Below, piece by piece: positions 8,600 through 17,908 of a DNA stretch of 39,496 nt (its first letter is position 1; every line of letters starts with the position of its first letter). The notes under the pieces are model-generated. The model searched no databases. It saw nothing but the letters and a program-made list of their open reading frames with translations, and was not told the DNA's origin. Made by a program: the position numbers and the translations under genes. The DNA comes from OLB6 sp964525565 (GTDB lineage Bacteria > Bacteroidota > Ignavibacteria > Kapaibacteriales > Kapaibacteriaceae): positions 1 to 39,496 of the forward strand of contig CAZGHI010000021.1 of NCBI GenBank assembly GCA_964525565.1, read 5' to 3'.

Positions 8600-11500
8600 T
8601 TAGCGCACAACAACGAATTGTGATTTGTATGCCTCTCCCTCCGTCAGCATACGCAGCGAGTACACACCAGGAGGAAGATGGCGTGTGTCAATAATTATCT
8701 TCGTTGCTTCTACAGAATGTTGTTGTATCGTTTTGCCCGATGCATCCACTATCCATAGCTGTACAGAACTGAGTCCGCGAGGATTGGTTACAACAATCCT
8801 GTCGGATGTGGGGTTAGGAGCTACATTCAACGCCTTTGCAGTGTTCCAATCCGACTCGCTAACACCTGTTAGCACGCCAGTAATGAACTGATGCCTGGTT
8901 GACCACGAGCTAGTTCCGTGTTGATTACTGCTTCGCACTCGCCAAAAATACCGCGTGCCACTTGCCATGTTCCCTACGTGGGCCACCGTATCTGATATGT
9001 TTACTACCGAATCAACAATCGTAGTGAAAGCCAGGTTGGTACCTACCTGCACGTCGTAGTGCGTTGCAAATGGAACTCGTTCCCAGGCCAATCTCACAGG
9101 CAATCCCGATACACCTTCTTCACGGTTGGCCGGAGTAATCAGAGTTGGTGGCCTAACAATCGTAGAAAACTGCCACACTTCCGATTCCTGGCCTTTTCCA
9201 CCACCGCCAAACGCTGTTACCCTCCAGTAGTATTGGTGCGGCCCTTCCTTTAAGCCGGTAACGCGAAACGATGTATCAGTAATGCCGTCGAACTGTTGAA
9301 CAGAGTCCGTAAATGCAGATGTCGGCGAGAGCTCCACACGATACGAAACGGCACCTTGTACGGGGGCCCACCCTAATGCAACTTCGGTTGCAATACCCAT
9401 GCTGCCGTTCTCCGGATGCAGTAATGTGGGTTGCGAAGGCCGAGGTGGAAGCGCTGTTATCGTTCCTGCAAAAACCCCGCGGCCGTGCGTGCCAACAACA
9501 ATTCGTTTATCTTCATGCCGCGTAACAACCATATCTATCGGAACATTACCAATTTCAGAGGCTGCTATCTGCGTCCAGACCGTGCTCATACCGTTGATCT
9601 CGGATGTCATGTAGAGTCCGGTGGATGTTGCCGCTACCAGTACATCCGTAGTGTTGTCAAATGGAACAATATCAACCCAGTTTACAGCAGGTCCGTTGCC
9701 CCCCCCATTGGGGAACTCCTCAAGATTTCCACTAATTGCCTGCCAGGTTGTGCCTCCATTCTCAGTAATAAATATACTTAAAATGCCGTAGTTGGACATG
9801 GTCGCAATCACACGCTGTGCATTCCTACGGTCAACTGTGAGTGCGTTCACAAAACCACCTGCGGGAAGTCCTGCCGACACATCAGTGGCAAGGGGCTGGC
9901 CCTGATGTGCCTGTTCCATCCGGTACACCTTTCCTACACTGGTACCATAATACAGAATGTGAGCCGGTGAATGAGATACTGCAATGGACGAGATCCGTCC
10001 ACTAGGAATTCTGCTATTGTGCAGCGTATCCCATCCAATGCTAACCGAGTCGTCGGCGCCCATTGGAATACTCGTTATATCATTATTGCGCCAGATGATC
10101 CTTCCTGCCGGCGTGAAGACACAGTGTTCTGCATTTGGATCAACTGCAAAGGGATTGATAAAGAGATAGTCGTCGCTGGACGGGCCTGCGGGATCTATGC
10201 GTGTACGAGCTACTTCCACGCCATTCTCATCGAGGAGTAAACGACGGATTCGTCCCTGTTGCGAACTCACGTACAGAGTTCTGCCCTTCTCTGCAAAGCA
10301 AGAGTATCCGCCATCACCCCCGCCTCGGTTAAACCACGGTTGTGTACTTTCCGAAGCATTGGTAGCCCATGTACCGTTGTCTTGCATACCTCCCACAATA
10401 TCGTGTGTGGGTTTATCGTGACGGATGCTCACGGCATAGTGTTGTGTGGTAAAGTAACCTCGGTTAAGCGATGTCCATTGCACTGTATCGGCAAACATCT
10501 CGCTGGTAATAAAAACGCCGGCATCGTTAGCCGAAATCAAGCTGCGCGGCTGACTGGGATGAAACAGCACATCGTGCTGATCTGGATGATGATTCGGCCA
10601 AAGTGGAAATCGCTCGCCGCCTTCCACCGGAAAACCATAGCCCCCTATCCAAGCGATGTCTTCCTTTGACCGGAATCCCGACGTGGAGCGATAGAGATTT
10701 GTACCCCCGAGGATAACAACATTGGTATCATGAGGACTAATGCGAACCAGAAGGTCGTACCCTCCCTGTGATATGAAGTCGCCTGACCTGCCGCCCATAA
10801 GGGGAATGTTTGCGCTACGGTTTATCCATGTACCATCGGTTCCTGTGCCGTCGCCTCCACCATACTCATAACTCCACAATGAGTGCCACTCTTCTCGTGT
10901 TCCCGTGCGAAGATGGAATTGTCCCTTTGTACCCTGGTTCGGAGTTTCGGCAATCACGAAGATTTTGTCTGCCTCAGGCACTGTACCGATAACTGCGCGG
11001 TTAAATTCTTTTGGCAGATCCGGCGGAGATATATCTGTCCATGTAATGCCATCAACAGACCGGAAAATGCCCTTTCGTGCTGCCGTCGTATTCTGAACAG
11101 CGGTAAAGCTGCTGAGAGCAGCATAAAGAACACCTGAATCTGTAATAGCAATATCGGAGAAGTAGGAATCAGATGACAGTGTGGTAGTCCATGTCCCCCC
11201 CCCATCTGTACTACGAAGGATACCAAACCGTGCTGTTGCATTGTACACAACTTCATCAGAACCTAATGTTGGAAGAACAATTCGCCATGAGTATGCAAAC
11301 GAATGCAATGATGGTGTGCGATCCGATACGGTTGACGGCAGTACAGAAAAGGTGTGTCCGCCATCGGTGCTCTTCCATATGCCGTTGCCTGAGATCTGTG
11401 CGCTGTTTCCGTAGGCTTCGCCGGTTCCATAGTACCAAATATGGGTTCGGCCCGGCCTTCTGTCCTGCGCGAGTGACGTGATATTGTGTAGTTCATGCGA

Positions 11501-11896
11501 ATGTGTTACCAGGTACCAATCGGTACCGGCATTCGAAGTGCGCCACAGTCCACCGGATACACCGCCTGCCAGCAGAATATTCTCGTCGGTTACGTCCATG
11601 GCCACTGCACGAGTACGTCCACCGATGTTCCACGGGCCAACCTGTTGAAACGATGCATAGTTCTGCACACCTTCGAAATGCTTTAGCTGGTGCACCGAGC
11701 CGGGTAGCCTGCGTGCAAACTGCAGTTCTTTCCAACGCATATTCGGCGGTATCTGGCCTGTTGCCGGATTGCGATATTTCATTTGCTCAAACTCGCGACG
11801 GCTCTGAGGTGAAATTGCTGCATCGCCGCCTGGTGTGGTACTGCATGCCGCCAACAGCATGCAGCACAACGCTAGAAGCAGTTGTGTTCTCTTCAT
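8600..11896 (-). CDS. beta-propeller (BNR/sortilin-like) and FnIII surface protein with lipobox and T9SS domain
   Basis: 1098 aa. The N-terminus MKRTQLLLALCCMLLAACS has a lipobox (LLAAC), pointing to a lipid-anchored precursor. From about 75 to 810 there are many propeller-type strands of the Asp-box/sortilin kind (SGGLWRTSNAGTDW, GIWKSTDGGHTF, GILRSTDGGGTW, GIFRSVDGITW, TENGGTTWQ). Two fibronectin type III-like modules follow at about 820-1010 (YRVELSPTSAF...YYWRVTAF; YDVQVGTNLAF...YFWRVRSS). The last ~80 residues (LNVAPNPTSDRIVV to the end) are a T9SS type A sorting domain. A role in binding or degrading external polymers is possible, but no catalytic residues are recognised. It overlaps the flippase stop by 4 bp (ATGA). 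Two long G runs lie in the coding strand. Confidence 0.8.
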   Translation of the reverse strand: MKRTQLLLALCCMLLAACSTTPGGDAAISPQSRREFEQMKYRNPATGQIPPNMRWKELQFARRLPGSVHQLKHFEGVQNYASFQQVGPWNIGGRTRAVAMDVTDENILLAGGVSGGLWRTSNAGTDWYLVTHSHELHNITSLAQDRRPGRTHIWYYGTGEAYGNSAQISGNGIWKSTDGGHTFSVLPSTVSDRTPSLHSFAYSWRIVLPTLGSDEVVYNATARFGILRSTDGGGTWTTTLSSDSYFSDIAITDSGVLYAALSSFTAVQNTTAARKGIFRSVDGITWTDISPPDLPKEFNRAVIGTVPEADKIFVIAETPNQGTKGQFHLRTGTREEWHSLWSYEYGGGDGTGTDGTWINRSANIPLMGGRSGDFISQGGYDLLVRISPHDTNVVILGGTNLYRSTSGFRSKEDIAWIGGYGFPVEGGERFPLWPNHHPDQHDVLFHPSQPRSLISANDAGVFITSEMFADTVQWTSLNRGYFTTQHYAVSIRHDKPTHDIVGGMQDNGTWATNASESTQPWFNRGGGDGGYSCFAEKGRTLYVSSQQGRIRRLLLDENGVEVARTRIDPAGPSSDDYLFINPFAVDPNAEHCVFTPAGRIIWRNNDITSIPMGADDSVSIGWDTLHNSRIPSGRISSIAVSHSPAHILYYGTSVGKVYRMEQAHQGQPLATDVSAGLPAGGFVNALTVDRRNAQRVIATMSNYGILSIFITENGGTTWQAISGNLEEFPNGGGNGPAVNWVDIVPFDNTTDVLVAATSTGLYMTSEINGMSTVWTQIAASEIGNVPIDMVVTRHEDKRIVVGTHGRGVFAGTITALPPRPSQPTLLHPENGSMGIATEVALGWAPVQGAVSYRVELSPTSAFTDSVQQFDGITDTSFRVTGLKEGPHQYYWRVTAFGGGGKGQESEVWQFSTIVRPPTLITPANREEGVSGLPVRLAWERVPFATHYDVQVGTNLAFTTIVDSVVNISDTVAHVGNMASGTRYFWRVRSSNQHGTSSWSTRHQFITGVLTGVSESDWNTAKALNVAPNPTSDRIVVTNPRGLSSVQLWIVDASGKTIQQHSVEATKIIIDTRHLPPGVYSLRMLTEGEAYKSQFVVVR
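9699..9706 (-). repeat. G8 tract in the propeller/FnIII gene
   Basis: Eight C on the plus strand, encoding Gly residues of NGGGNG near codon 730. Candidate slippage site. Confidence 0.9.
11195..11203 (-). repeat. G9 tract in the propeller/FnIII gene
   Basis: Nine C on the plus strand, encoding the Gly-Gly-Gly of STDGGGTW near codon 231. It is the longest homopolymer I noticed in the window. Confidence 0.9.
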
Positions 11897-13350
11897 CGCC
11901 TCACCATTCGCATCAGGGTTGTAAGAACATTCTTTCGAAGTACACCGGTTCCGAATAGTAGTGCAACGAAAATCGGGACTACTACCATTCGGAGAGCTAT
12001 GCCCGAACCAGAGAACTCATCGGTAACATTTACGACGGTATAAAGGATTGCTGTAAGAGCGGTGGTGATGAGTATGCTGCGCACGTCGTACGTCACGGGA
12101 TAGAAGCGAGACGTGTAAAACGCCAAAATCACTACCGACCCTCCGTATGCAATTACCTTGGACCATGCCGCTCCCATTATTCCCAGTGCCGGAACAAGGA
12201 CTAGCATAGCACCAACATTGAGCGCTGCCGCAACACCTGTTGCAACTGGTAGCCAGCCAGTACGCATGGTAATATGTAGTCCTGCAGCAAGATTTATAAA
12301 TACACCGTTCAAATAGTAAGCGAACATGACAACCGGAATAATACTCAATCCTACCCAGTAATCGGGATTAATGAATCTTCCACCAATGAACGGCATTCGT
12401 ACCACATACGGCATGCTGGTGGCTGTTACCAGGAACACAATTCCGCACACAACGGTGAATAATGTTAACACTTTTGAAAGCAGTTGTTTAACGTCAGCAT
12501 CGTTGCGATGATTTAAATAGAAGGGCTTGAAAGCATATTCAAACACCGTTACGAACATCATGAGCGGTAGCGCCAAACGAAAGTTGGTTTGATACAAACC
12601 AAGCAAAGCACTTGATGTGAGCATGAGCATCACCGTCCGGTCGGCCATGAGGACAACAATGCTCGAGAAACTTGCCGGAACCGTAGGTAGTCCAAAGCGA
12701 AGCATGTTCCAAAGCAATGAACGGTGCAGCCCATGAAAACGCAGTCTAAGACCGGGAATAAAGGCAAGAAACGTTGCAGCGTTGGTTATAGCCCCAGCCA
12801 GTAGTACACCGTAAACATGCAAGTCCATAGAAACAACAAACACAACGTTCAGAGCAACATTGATAACAATGGAGAACAGTCGCATCATTGCAAATGCGCG
12901 CGCCCGGCGTTGCATGCGGAGGCGTGCATAGGGTATCAGCACCAATGCGTCAAACAGCGGAATGGCAGATGCCAGCATAACAAGGTGTGCACCATGCTCA
13001 TCCAGTTGCAGTATCGGCGATGCTGCAATTGGACTGGCAAAGAGTACAACACCCATCGTGAATATGAAGGCAAAACAGGCGACACCAATAAACGCCGTGG
13101 AAAATACGCGCTCAGATTGTGCCGAGTCTTCCTTGTCCCAAAAGCGCATAAAAGCCGGCTCCAGACCAAGAGAGTACACAATTCCAACAAAGGCAATTGC
13201 GGCATATATGGCCGTGACCTCGCCAATCTCAGAAGCTGTGAGAAAGTTGGTGTATAGCGGGGTGAGTAGAAACGTTAGGAAACGGCCTATCACCGTGGAT
13301 ACGCCGTACACAAGCGTGTCTGATGCCAGCGCCCGGATTTTACTCTGCAT
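11893..13350 (-). CDS. polysaccharide flippase (Wzx/MATE-like, MVF superfamily)
   Basis: 485 aa with about 12-14 hydrophobic helices. The N-terminus (LASDTLVYGVSTVIGRFLTFLLTPLYTNFL) and EIGEVTAIYAAIAFVGIVYSLGLEPAFMRF are typical of oligosaccharide flippases of the polysaccharide biosynthesis protein family, which move lipid-linked sugar units across the inner membrane. GAAWSKVIAYGGSVVIL near the C-terminus is also characteristic. No glycosyltransferase genes lie nearby. It precedes the large surface protein gene and overlaps it by 4 bp, which suggests coexpression; T9SS cargo is often attached to A-LPS-like glycans, so a shared envelope role is possible but inferred. It is divergent from the M28 peptidase with 69 bp between. 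Confidence 0.85.
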   Translation of the reverse strand: MQSKIRALASDTLVYGVSTVIGRFLTFLLTPLYTNFLTASEIGEVTAIYAAIAFVGIVYSLGLEPAFMRFWDKEDSAQSERVFSTAFIGVACFAFIFTMGVVLFASPIAASPILQLDEHGAHLVMLASAIPLFDALVLIPYARLRMQRRARAFAMMRLFSIVINVALNVVFVVSMDLHVYGVLLAGAITNAATFLAFIPGLRLRFHGLHRSLLWNMLRFGLPTVPASFSSIVVLMADRTVMLMLTSSALLGLYQTNFRLALPLMMFVTVFEYAFKPFYLNHRNDADVKQLLSKVLTLFTVVCGIVFLVTATSMPYVVRMPFIGGRFINPDYWVGLSIIPVVMFAYYLNGVFINLAAGLHITMRTGWLPVATGVAAALNVGAMLVLVPALGIMGAAWSKVIAYGGSVVILAFYTSRFYPVTYDVRSILITTALTAILYTVVNVTDEFSGSGIALRMVVVPIFVALLFGTGVLRKNVLTTLMRMVRR

Positions 13351-13419
13351 GGTTCAACGTTGTTCGCTCCGCTCCTTGCGGCTAGTTTTGCGGTTTGCTG
13401 CAAATGTACAGATGCTTCT

Positions 13420-15255
13420 ATGACCATACGTGCTTTCTCTCGTGTTCTGTTATTCGTCCTGTTTGTTGGGTGGTCCGCAACAGTTCATACCCAGCAGGCT
13501 TCCACTCCGACTGCGATTCGACTGATGAAATCAGTCCGGTTCCTGGCATCCGATACATGCGAAGGACGCGCGCCCGGCTCACAAGGAATAGAAAAAGCAG
13601 CCGATTTCATTGCTGGTACGTTCAAGCGCTTCAATCTAGAACCTGCAGGTGTACATGGCACCTATAACGACCCGTTTACTATGGTAACGAAGGCTAAGCT
13701 GGGCCCCAACAACAGTACTGTGATCAACACAAAACGAGAACGTCCGGGTGTTCCGCTCGAGAGAACGCCCGTAAGCAAGTTGTCGTGGAAACTTGGTGTT
13801 GAGTATCAGCCATTTGGATTTAGTGAAACGGGAACGGCAACCGGAAGAGTAGTGTTTGCGGGCTACGGTCTCTCGCCGCATGGTAAAGGGTACGACGACT
13901 ATAAAAATATTGACGTGAAGGGGGCTGTGGTTATCGTGCTGCGCGGTTTACCACCCTGGGCAGAACGCGACGATACCTATAAACACTTAGCAACAATTCG
14001 AACAAAAGCTACTATTGCCCGTGACAAAGGTGCTGTTGCCCTTATTATCGTTAACGGACGCGGCGACTCCGCCGATGTACTATCTCCCTTCGGTGTAGAT
14101 CGTCTTGGCAAAAGCGCCGGAATATTGTGTGTGCAGGTCCGCCGTACACCATGTGCAGGAGTCTTTCCGAAGTCAGCCCCAACTCTCTTTGAAGCAGAAA
14201 AGGAGATTGATGAGAAGAAGAAGCCACGCTCCTTTGAGTTACCGCTCACAACGGCTGATATTTCGGTAGATGTAGAGTACGTGCAAAGCACAACGCGAAA
14301 CATCGTTGGCATGATACGCGGTACCGATCCCGCACTCGCGGGTGAGTTCATTGTGGTGGGTGCTCACTACGATCATCTGGGTCTTGGAGATGAACATTCG
14401 CTCAGCGGTAAAAAGGAACCTGCAATTCACTATGGAGCGGACGACAATGCCTCTGGAACAGCGGGATTGATGGAGTTGGCTGAGCGCTTTTCACAATCAC
14501 CCACACCTCGGAGCATCGTTTTCATCGCTTTCAGCGGAGAAGAAAGAGGACTTGAGGGGTCGAAACACTGGGTTCAATCGCCCACGGTTCCATTGGACAA
14601 CGTCGTTGCCATGTTCAACATGGACATGATTGGTCGCCTTACGAACAACAAGCTTAATGTTCACGGTGTGGGAACGTACATGGAGTGGCCAGCAATTGTA
14701 GAAGATGCAAATAAACAGGCGCAGTTCACGATATCAACAACGGCCGATGGCTTTGGCCCGAGCGATCACAGTTCGTTTACGCCAAAGAAAATTCCGGTGC
14801 TCTTCTTTTTTACAGGACTGCATACCGACTACCACCGTCCGTCGGATACATGGGAAAAACTTGACTACGACGGTCAGGCACGCATTCTTGACGTTATTGA
14901 GAACTGCATTCGTGCTGTTGGAAGCCGACCCACGCGGCCCGTATTCACAGACGGAGCCGAAAAGCCGAAGGCGCAACCCACTACCGGAGGTTTCCGCGTT
15001 ACGTTAGGAGTAATCCCTGATTACTCCGACGATCCACAGGGTTTGCGCATCAGCGGCGTTCGTGAAGGCACACCAGCCGATAAAGCTGGAATGAAGGCAG
15101 ACGATATCATAACCCGGCTGGGTTCGACAAATATCAAAAATATTTACGACCTAACGGCTGCACTAGGAGACAAGAATCCCGGAGACAAGGTAGAAGTTGT
15201 TGTTATCCGTGATGGCAGATCTCTCACGCTAAACGTAACGCTTGCCGGACGGTAA
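13420..15255 (+). CDS. secreted M28 metallopeptidase with PA-like and PDZ domains
   Basis: 611 aa from the ATG at 13420, which starts a signal peptide (MTIRAFSRVLLFVLFVGWS...HTQQ). ASDTCEGRAPGSQGIEKAADFIA is the usual N-terminal block of this family. A protease-associated-like insert runs about 130-260 (GRVVFAGYGLS, DVKGAVVIVLRG). The zinc peptidase core has H316 in GAHYDHLG, Asp in GADDNASGTAG, Glu-Glu in AFSGEERGLEGS, Asp in NMDMIGR and His in TDYHRPSDTWEK, so the two-zinc aminopeptidase site looks complete. A PDZ domain covers about 525-611 (GLRISGVREGTPADKAGMKADDII). It probably cleaves N-terminal residues of peptides in the periplasm or outside. Converges on the next M28 gene with 6 bp between. 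Confidence 0.9.
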   Translation: MTIRAFSRVLLFVLFVGWSATVHTQQASTPTAIRLMKSVRFLASDTCEGRAPGSQGIEKAADFIAGTFKRFNLEPAGVHGTYNDPFTMVTKAKLGPNNSTVINTKRERPGVPLERTPVSKLSWKLGVEYQPFGFSETGTATGRVVFAGYGLSPHGKGYDDYKNIDVKGAVVIVLRGLPPWAERDDTYKHLATIRTKATIARDKGAVALIIVNGRGDSADVLSPFGVDRLGKSAGILCVQVRRTPCAGVFPKSAPTLFEAEKEIDEKKKPRSFELPLTTADISVDVEYVQSTTRNIVGMIRGTDPALAGEFIVVGAHYDHLGLGDEHSLSGKKEPAIHYGADDNASGTAGLMELAERFSQSPTPRSIVFIAFSGEERGLEGSKHWVQSPTVPLDNVVAMFNMDMIGRLTNNKLNVHGVGTYMEWPAIVEDANKQAQFTISTTADGFGPSDHSSFTPKKIPVLFFFTGLHTDYHRPSDTWEKLDYDGQARILDVIENCIRAVGSRPTRPVFTDGAEKPKAQPTTGGFRVTLGVIPDYSDDPQGLRISGVREGTPADKAGMKADDIITRLGSTNIKNIYDLTAALGDKNPGDKVEVVVIRDGRSLTLNVTLAGR

Positions 15256-15261
15256 CGTGCG

Positions 15262-16611
15262 CTACGGCAGCGTTGCCAGTGCGTAGGCCATAACAGCAAC
15301 TGCATACGTGCATGCATTCAGCTCGTTCGGATCAAGCTTGTCCGGCGTGTCTGCATCAGTGTGGTGATACCAGAAATATTTAGAGATGTCCACAGTAAGT
15401 TCCAGCACAGGAACGCCTTTTTCGTACAGAGGCGATGTGTCGGCACCACCCTCTCCATTCTCCCACTTCGTTGCTCCTACTGGCTGCAATAGAGTAAGAA
15501 CATCCTTCACATGGGAAAGGAGCGAATCAGGTAGGCTGCCACTGAAGCCTGTCGGTTGAAATGTACCGCCATCAATCTCCATCGCGGCATGATGTTTTTC
15601 GTCAGCAGTTTGCTCTGCATATGCCTTGCCACCGCGCAGACCGTTCTCCTCATTCGTCCAGAAGCACACTCGCAGCGTTCTGCGTGGTGTTAACCCCGCC
15701 CTTCGAATCGCATGAAGTGCTCGCCATGCTACAAAACACCCGCTGGCATCGTCCATAGCGCCGGTACCAACATCCCACGCATCGATGTGTCCGCCCATAA
15801 CAACAACTTCGTTCGCAAGGTCCGTGCCCTTCAATTCGATGATTACATTCCGCGAAGGCGCATCAGCGCGGGTTTCGGCCTCCATGTACAGTTCAACAAC
15901 TGGCTGTTCACCCCTATCCTGCAAACGCTGCAGCAGCAGCGCATCTTCCATGGTAATGGCCGCGGCAGGGATGCGCGGCACACCCTCTTCGTAACCCATG
16001 CCTCCGGTATGAGGCGTTTGCATTCCGAATGGACCTACAGACCGCACCAATGAGGCCACAGCACCTGCTGCTGCTGCTGCACTGGCGCCACGATACCGAT
16101 AGGCAACTGTTTCGCCGTACGATGTAAACGGCACATTCCACACAACAATCTTACCAACTGCCCTATGCTGATTCTCGGCAAGCTCCTGAAACGATCGCAC
16201 AACGAAAATCTCGGCCCTAAGTGGCGCTCCTCCAGTTCCAATACTTCCGCCTAAACCAAGCATTGGCATTGCATGTGGATAGCCCCCTTCCACCAATCTG
16301 CACCATTCTTTGCCTCGTACCCATACGGGAACCATCACCGGCTGAGTTCGCACAGTCCATCCCTCGGCTGTAAATCGCTGTATTAACCAGTCAATCCCTT
16401 TCTCAAGGATTGGTGTTCCACTCAGGCGTTTTGGAAAGTGGTCTGCAAAAAATGCAACCTCGTTCCACAGCGAATCACCGTCGCGTAAAATGGAGGTGAG
16501 CTTTTCTGCAGCCGGTCGGATGATGTTTGCAGACTCACCTGCGTCAGCGTTGGTCCGGAAAACCACCAACAATGTGAAAAGAAGGATAAAACAGCGTGTA
16601 TGTCGTGGCAT
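15262..16611 (-). CDS. M28 peptidase, carboxypeptidase Q-like (M28B)
   Basis: 449 aa from the ATG at 16611 (MPRHTRCFILLFTLLVVF), which gives a clean signal peptide; the frame is open 16 codons further but without support. HFPKRLSGTPILEKGIDWLIQRFTAEGW is the typical N-terminal block of plasma glutamate carboxypeptidase/carboxypeptidase Q-like proteins. A PA-like insert contains GKIVVWN and YGETVAYRYRGASAAAAAGAVA; the alanine run is encoded by a short GCT-type triplet repeat near 16063-16080. Zinc ligands appear in GGHIDAWDVGTGAMDDASG, CFWTNEENGLRGG, AMEIDGG and WYHHTDADTPDKLD. It acts as a secreted exopeptidase for dipeptides or short peptides. It is not closely similar to the convergent M28 gene, so this is not a recent duplication. 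Confidence 0.88.
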   Translation of the reverse strand: MPRHTRCFILLFTLLVVFRTNADAGESANIIRPAAEKLTSILRDGDSLWNEVAFFADHFPKRLSGTPILEKGIDWLIQRFTAEGWTVRTQPVMVPVWVRGKEWCRLVEGGYPHAMPMLGLGGSIGTGGAPLRAEIFVVRSFQELAENQHRAVGKIVVWNVPFTSYGETVAYRYRGASAAAAAGAVASLVRSVGPFGMQTPHTGGMGYEEGVPRIPAAAITMEDALLLQRLQDRGEQPVVELYMEAETRADAPSRNVIIELKGTDLANEVVVMGGHIDAWDVGTGAMDDASGCFVAWRALHAIRRAGLTPRRTLRVCFWTNEENGLRGGKAYAEQTADEKHHAAMEIDGGTFQPTGFSGSLPDSLLSHVKDVLTLLQPVGATKWENGEGGADTSPLYEKGVPVLELTVDISKYFWYHHTDADTPDKLDPNELNACTYAVAVMAYALATLP

Positions 16612-16733
16612 AATAATGCGCGCCGGAAAAAAATGAACAATCTCCCGAACATACAGCAAATCAACGTGGATTCTGCCATGCCGTGGATTTGGCGATAGGT
16701 ATCTTTGCTTTCCTGTTCACAACCAGCTCTGTT

Positions 16734-17858
16734 ATGGCGCTTACTATCCGGGCACTGGCCCCAACAAACACGCTACCGTTTATCAAGTGCCAGTGGGATT
16801 TTTACCGCGACGATCCGCATTGGGTTGCTCCACTGGTGGCCGAACGGCGTAAACTTCTCAATCAGAAGGTTAACCCGCTTTACAAGCATACGCAGATGCA
16901 ACTGTTCCTTGCTGAACAAGACGGCAAGGTCGTGGGAAGAATAGCGGCAATCCGCAATGGCAATCACTTGGCCACACACCATGACGATGTTGGCTTTTTT
17001 GGATTCTTTGAATGCATTCACGATCAGGGTGTCGCTTCGACACTGTTTGCAGCAGCAGAACAATGGTTAAGAGATAAGGGGCTAAAGCACGTGCGCGGCC
17101 CTGTAAACCCCTCCATGAATGACGAATGCGGCCTTCTTGTTCATGGTTTCGATGGTCCGCCCGTTGTGCTCATGACGTATAATCCAACCTATTACCCCGG
17201 TCTTATAACCGGTGCTGGATATAGCAAGGTGAAAGACCTGTATGCATATTGGTTGTCGCCGGCTAAGTATCGCTCCGAAAAGTTGGAGCGGATGATTGAA
17301 GCAATTAAGAAGCGCAACCGCATCACGTTTCGCAATGTTGACTTCAAGAATAAACATCAGTTTCGTCAGGATGTGGAACTTATTAAAACAATGTACAATA
17401 CGGCATGGCAACCAAATTGGGGATTTGTGAAGATGACGGACGAGGAGTTCGACTTCTTAGCTGCCGACCTGAAGCAGATAGCCGACCCTGATTATATTTT
17501 CTTCGTAGAGGTAAAGGGCAAGCCAGCGGGTTTTATCCTTGCCTTGCCGGATGTTCACCAGGCTCTTATCTACAACAAGAACGGAAGCATGCTGGGCGCA
17601 GGATATCATCTTCTCAGCAAACGAAAACGAATAAATCGCATCAGGATCATTGTTATGGGTGTTCTACCGGAGTATCAGAAGTCTGGCGCTGATGCTGCCT
17701 TGTACCACGAAATTGGCGAACGGGGTCACAAGCGCAATCTGGTTGGCGCAGAGGCAAGCTGGATCTTAGAAGACAACGAAATGATGAACCGGGGTCTTAC
17801 TCAAACGATGAATGCCGATCGTTATAGAACCTACCGCTTGTATCAAAAACCTCTGTAA
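16734..17858 (+). CDS. GNAT-like acyltransferase family protein
   Basis: 374 aa from the ATG at 16734 (MALTIRALAPT); an earlier in-frame start at 16683 would add a hydrophobic stretch that does not fit. There are two GNAT-like halves. The first has DPHWVAPLVAERRKLLN, LFLAEQDGKVVGRIAAI, FFGFFECIHD and LRDKGLKHVRGPVNPSMNDECGLLVHGFDGPPVVLMTYN, a block common in a conserved bacterial family often annotated only as hypothetical or N-acetyltransferase. The second has FFVEVKGKPAGFILALPD and RIRIIVMGVLPEYQKSGADAALYHE, the acetyl-CoA binding strand and loop. The substrate is unknown. 50 bp before yebC on the same strand, so cotranscription is possible. Confidence 0.75.
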   Translation: MALTIRALAPTNTLPFIKCQWDFYRDDPHWVAPLVAERRKLLNQKVNPLYKHTQMQLFLAEQDGKVVGRIAAIRNGNHLATHHDDVGFFGFFECIHDQGVASTLFAAAEQWLRDKGLKHVRGPVNPSMNDECGLLVHGFDGPPVVLMTYNPTYYPGLITGAGYSKVKDLYAYWLSPAKYRSEKLERMIEAIKKRNRITFRNVDFKNKHQFRQDVELIKTMYNTAWQPNWGFVKMTDEEFDFLAADLKQIADPDYIFFVEVKGKPAGFILALPDVHQALIYNKNGSMLGAGYHLLSKRKRINRIRIIVMGVLPEYQKSGADAALYHEIGERGHKRNLVGAEASWILEDNEMMNRGLTQTMNADRYRTYRLYQKPL

Positions 17859-17908
17859 CAACCACCACAATTTTTCGCGCACACTTACGCATCACAGTCA
17901 CGATTCCT

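Noticed and set aside
13401..13408. TACATTTG on the minus strand as a -7 box for the flippase
   Set aside because: No -33 partner 19-21 bases upstream.
16063..16080. GCT triplet repeat in the M28B gene as a variable tract
   Set aside because: Only about five or six units, in frame, encoding alanine; changes would not break the frame and there is no sign of function.
16700..16707. TATCTTTG, a Bacteroidota-style -7 box before the GNAT gene
   Set aside because: No TTTG-type -33 element at the right distance; too short a match to call a promoter.
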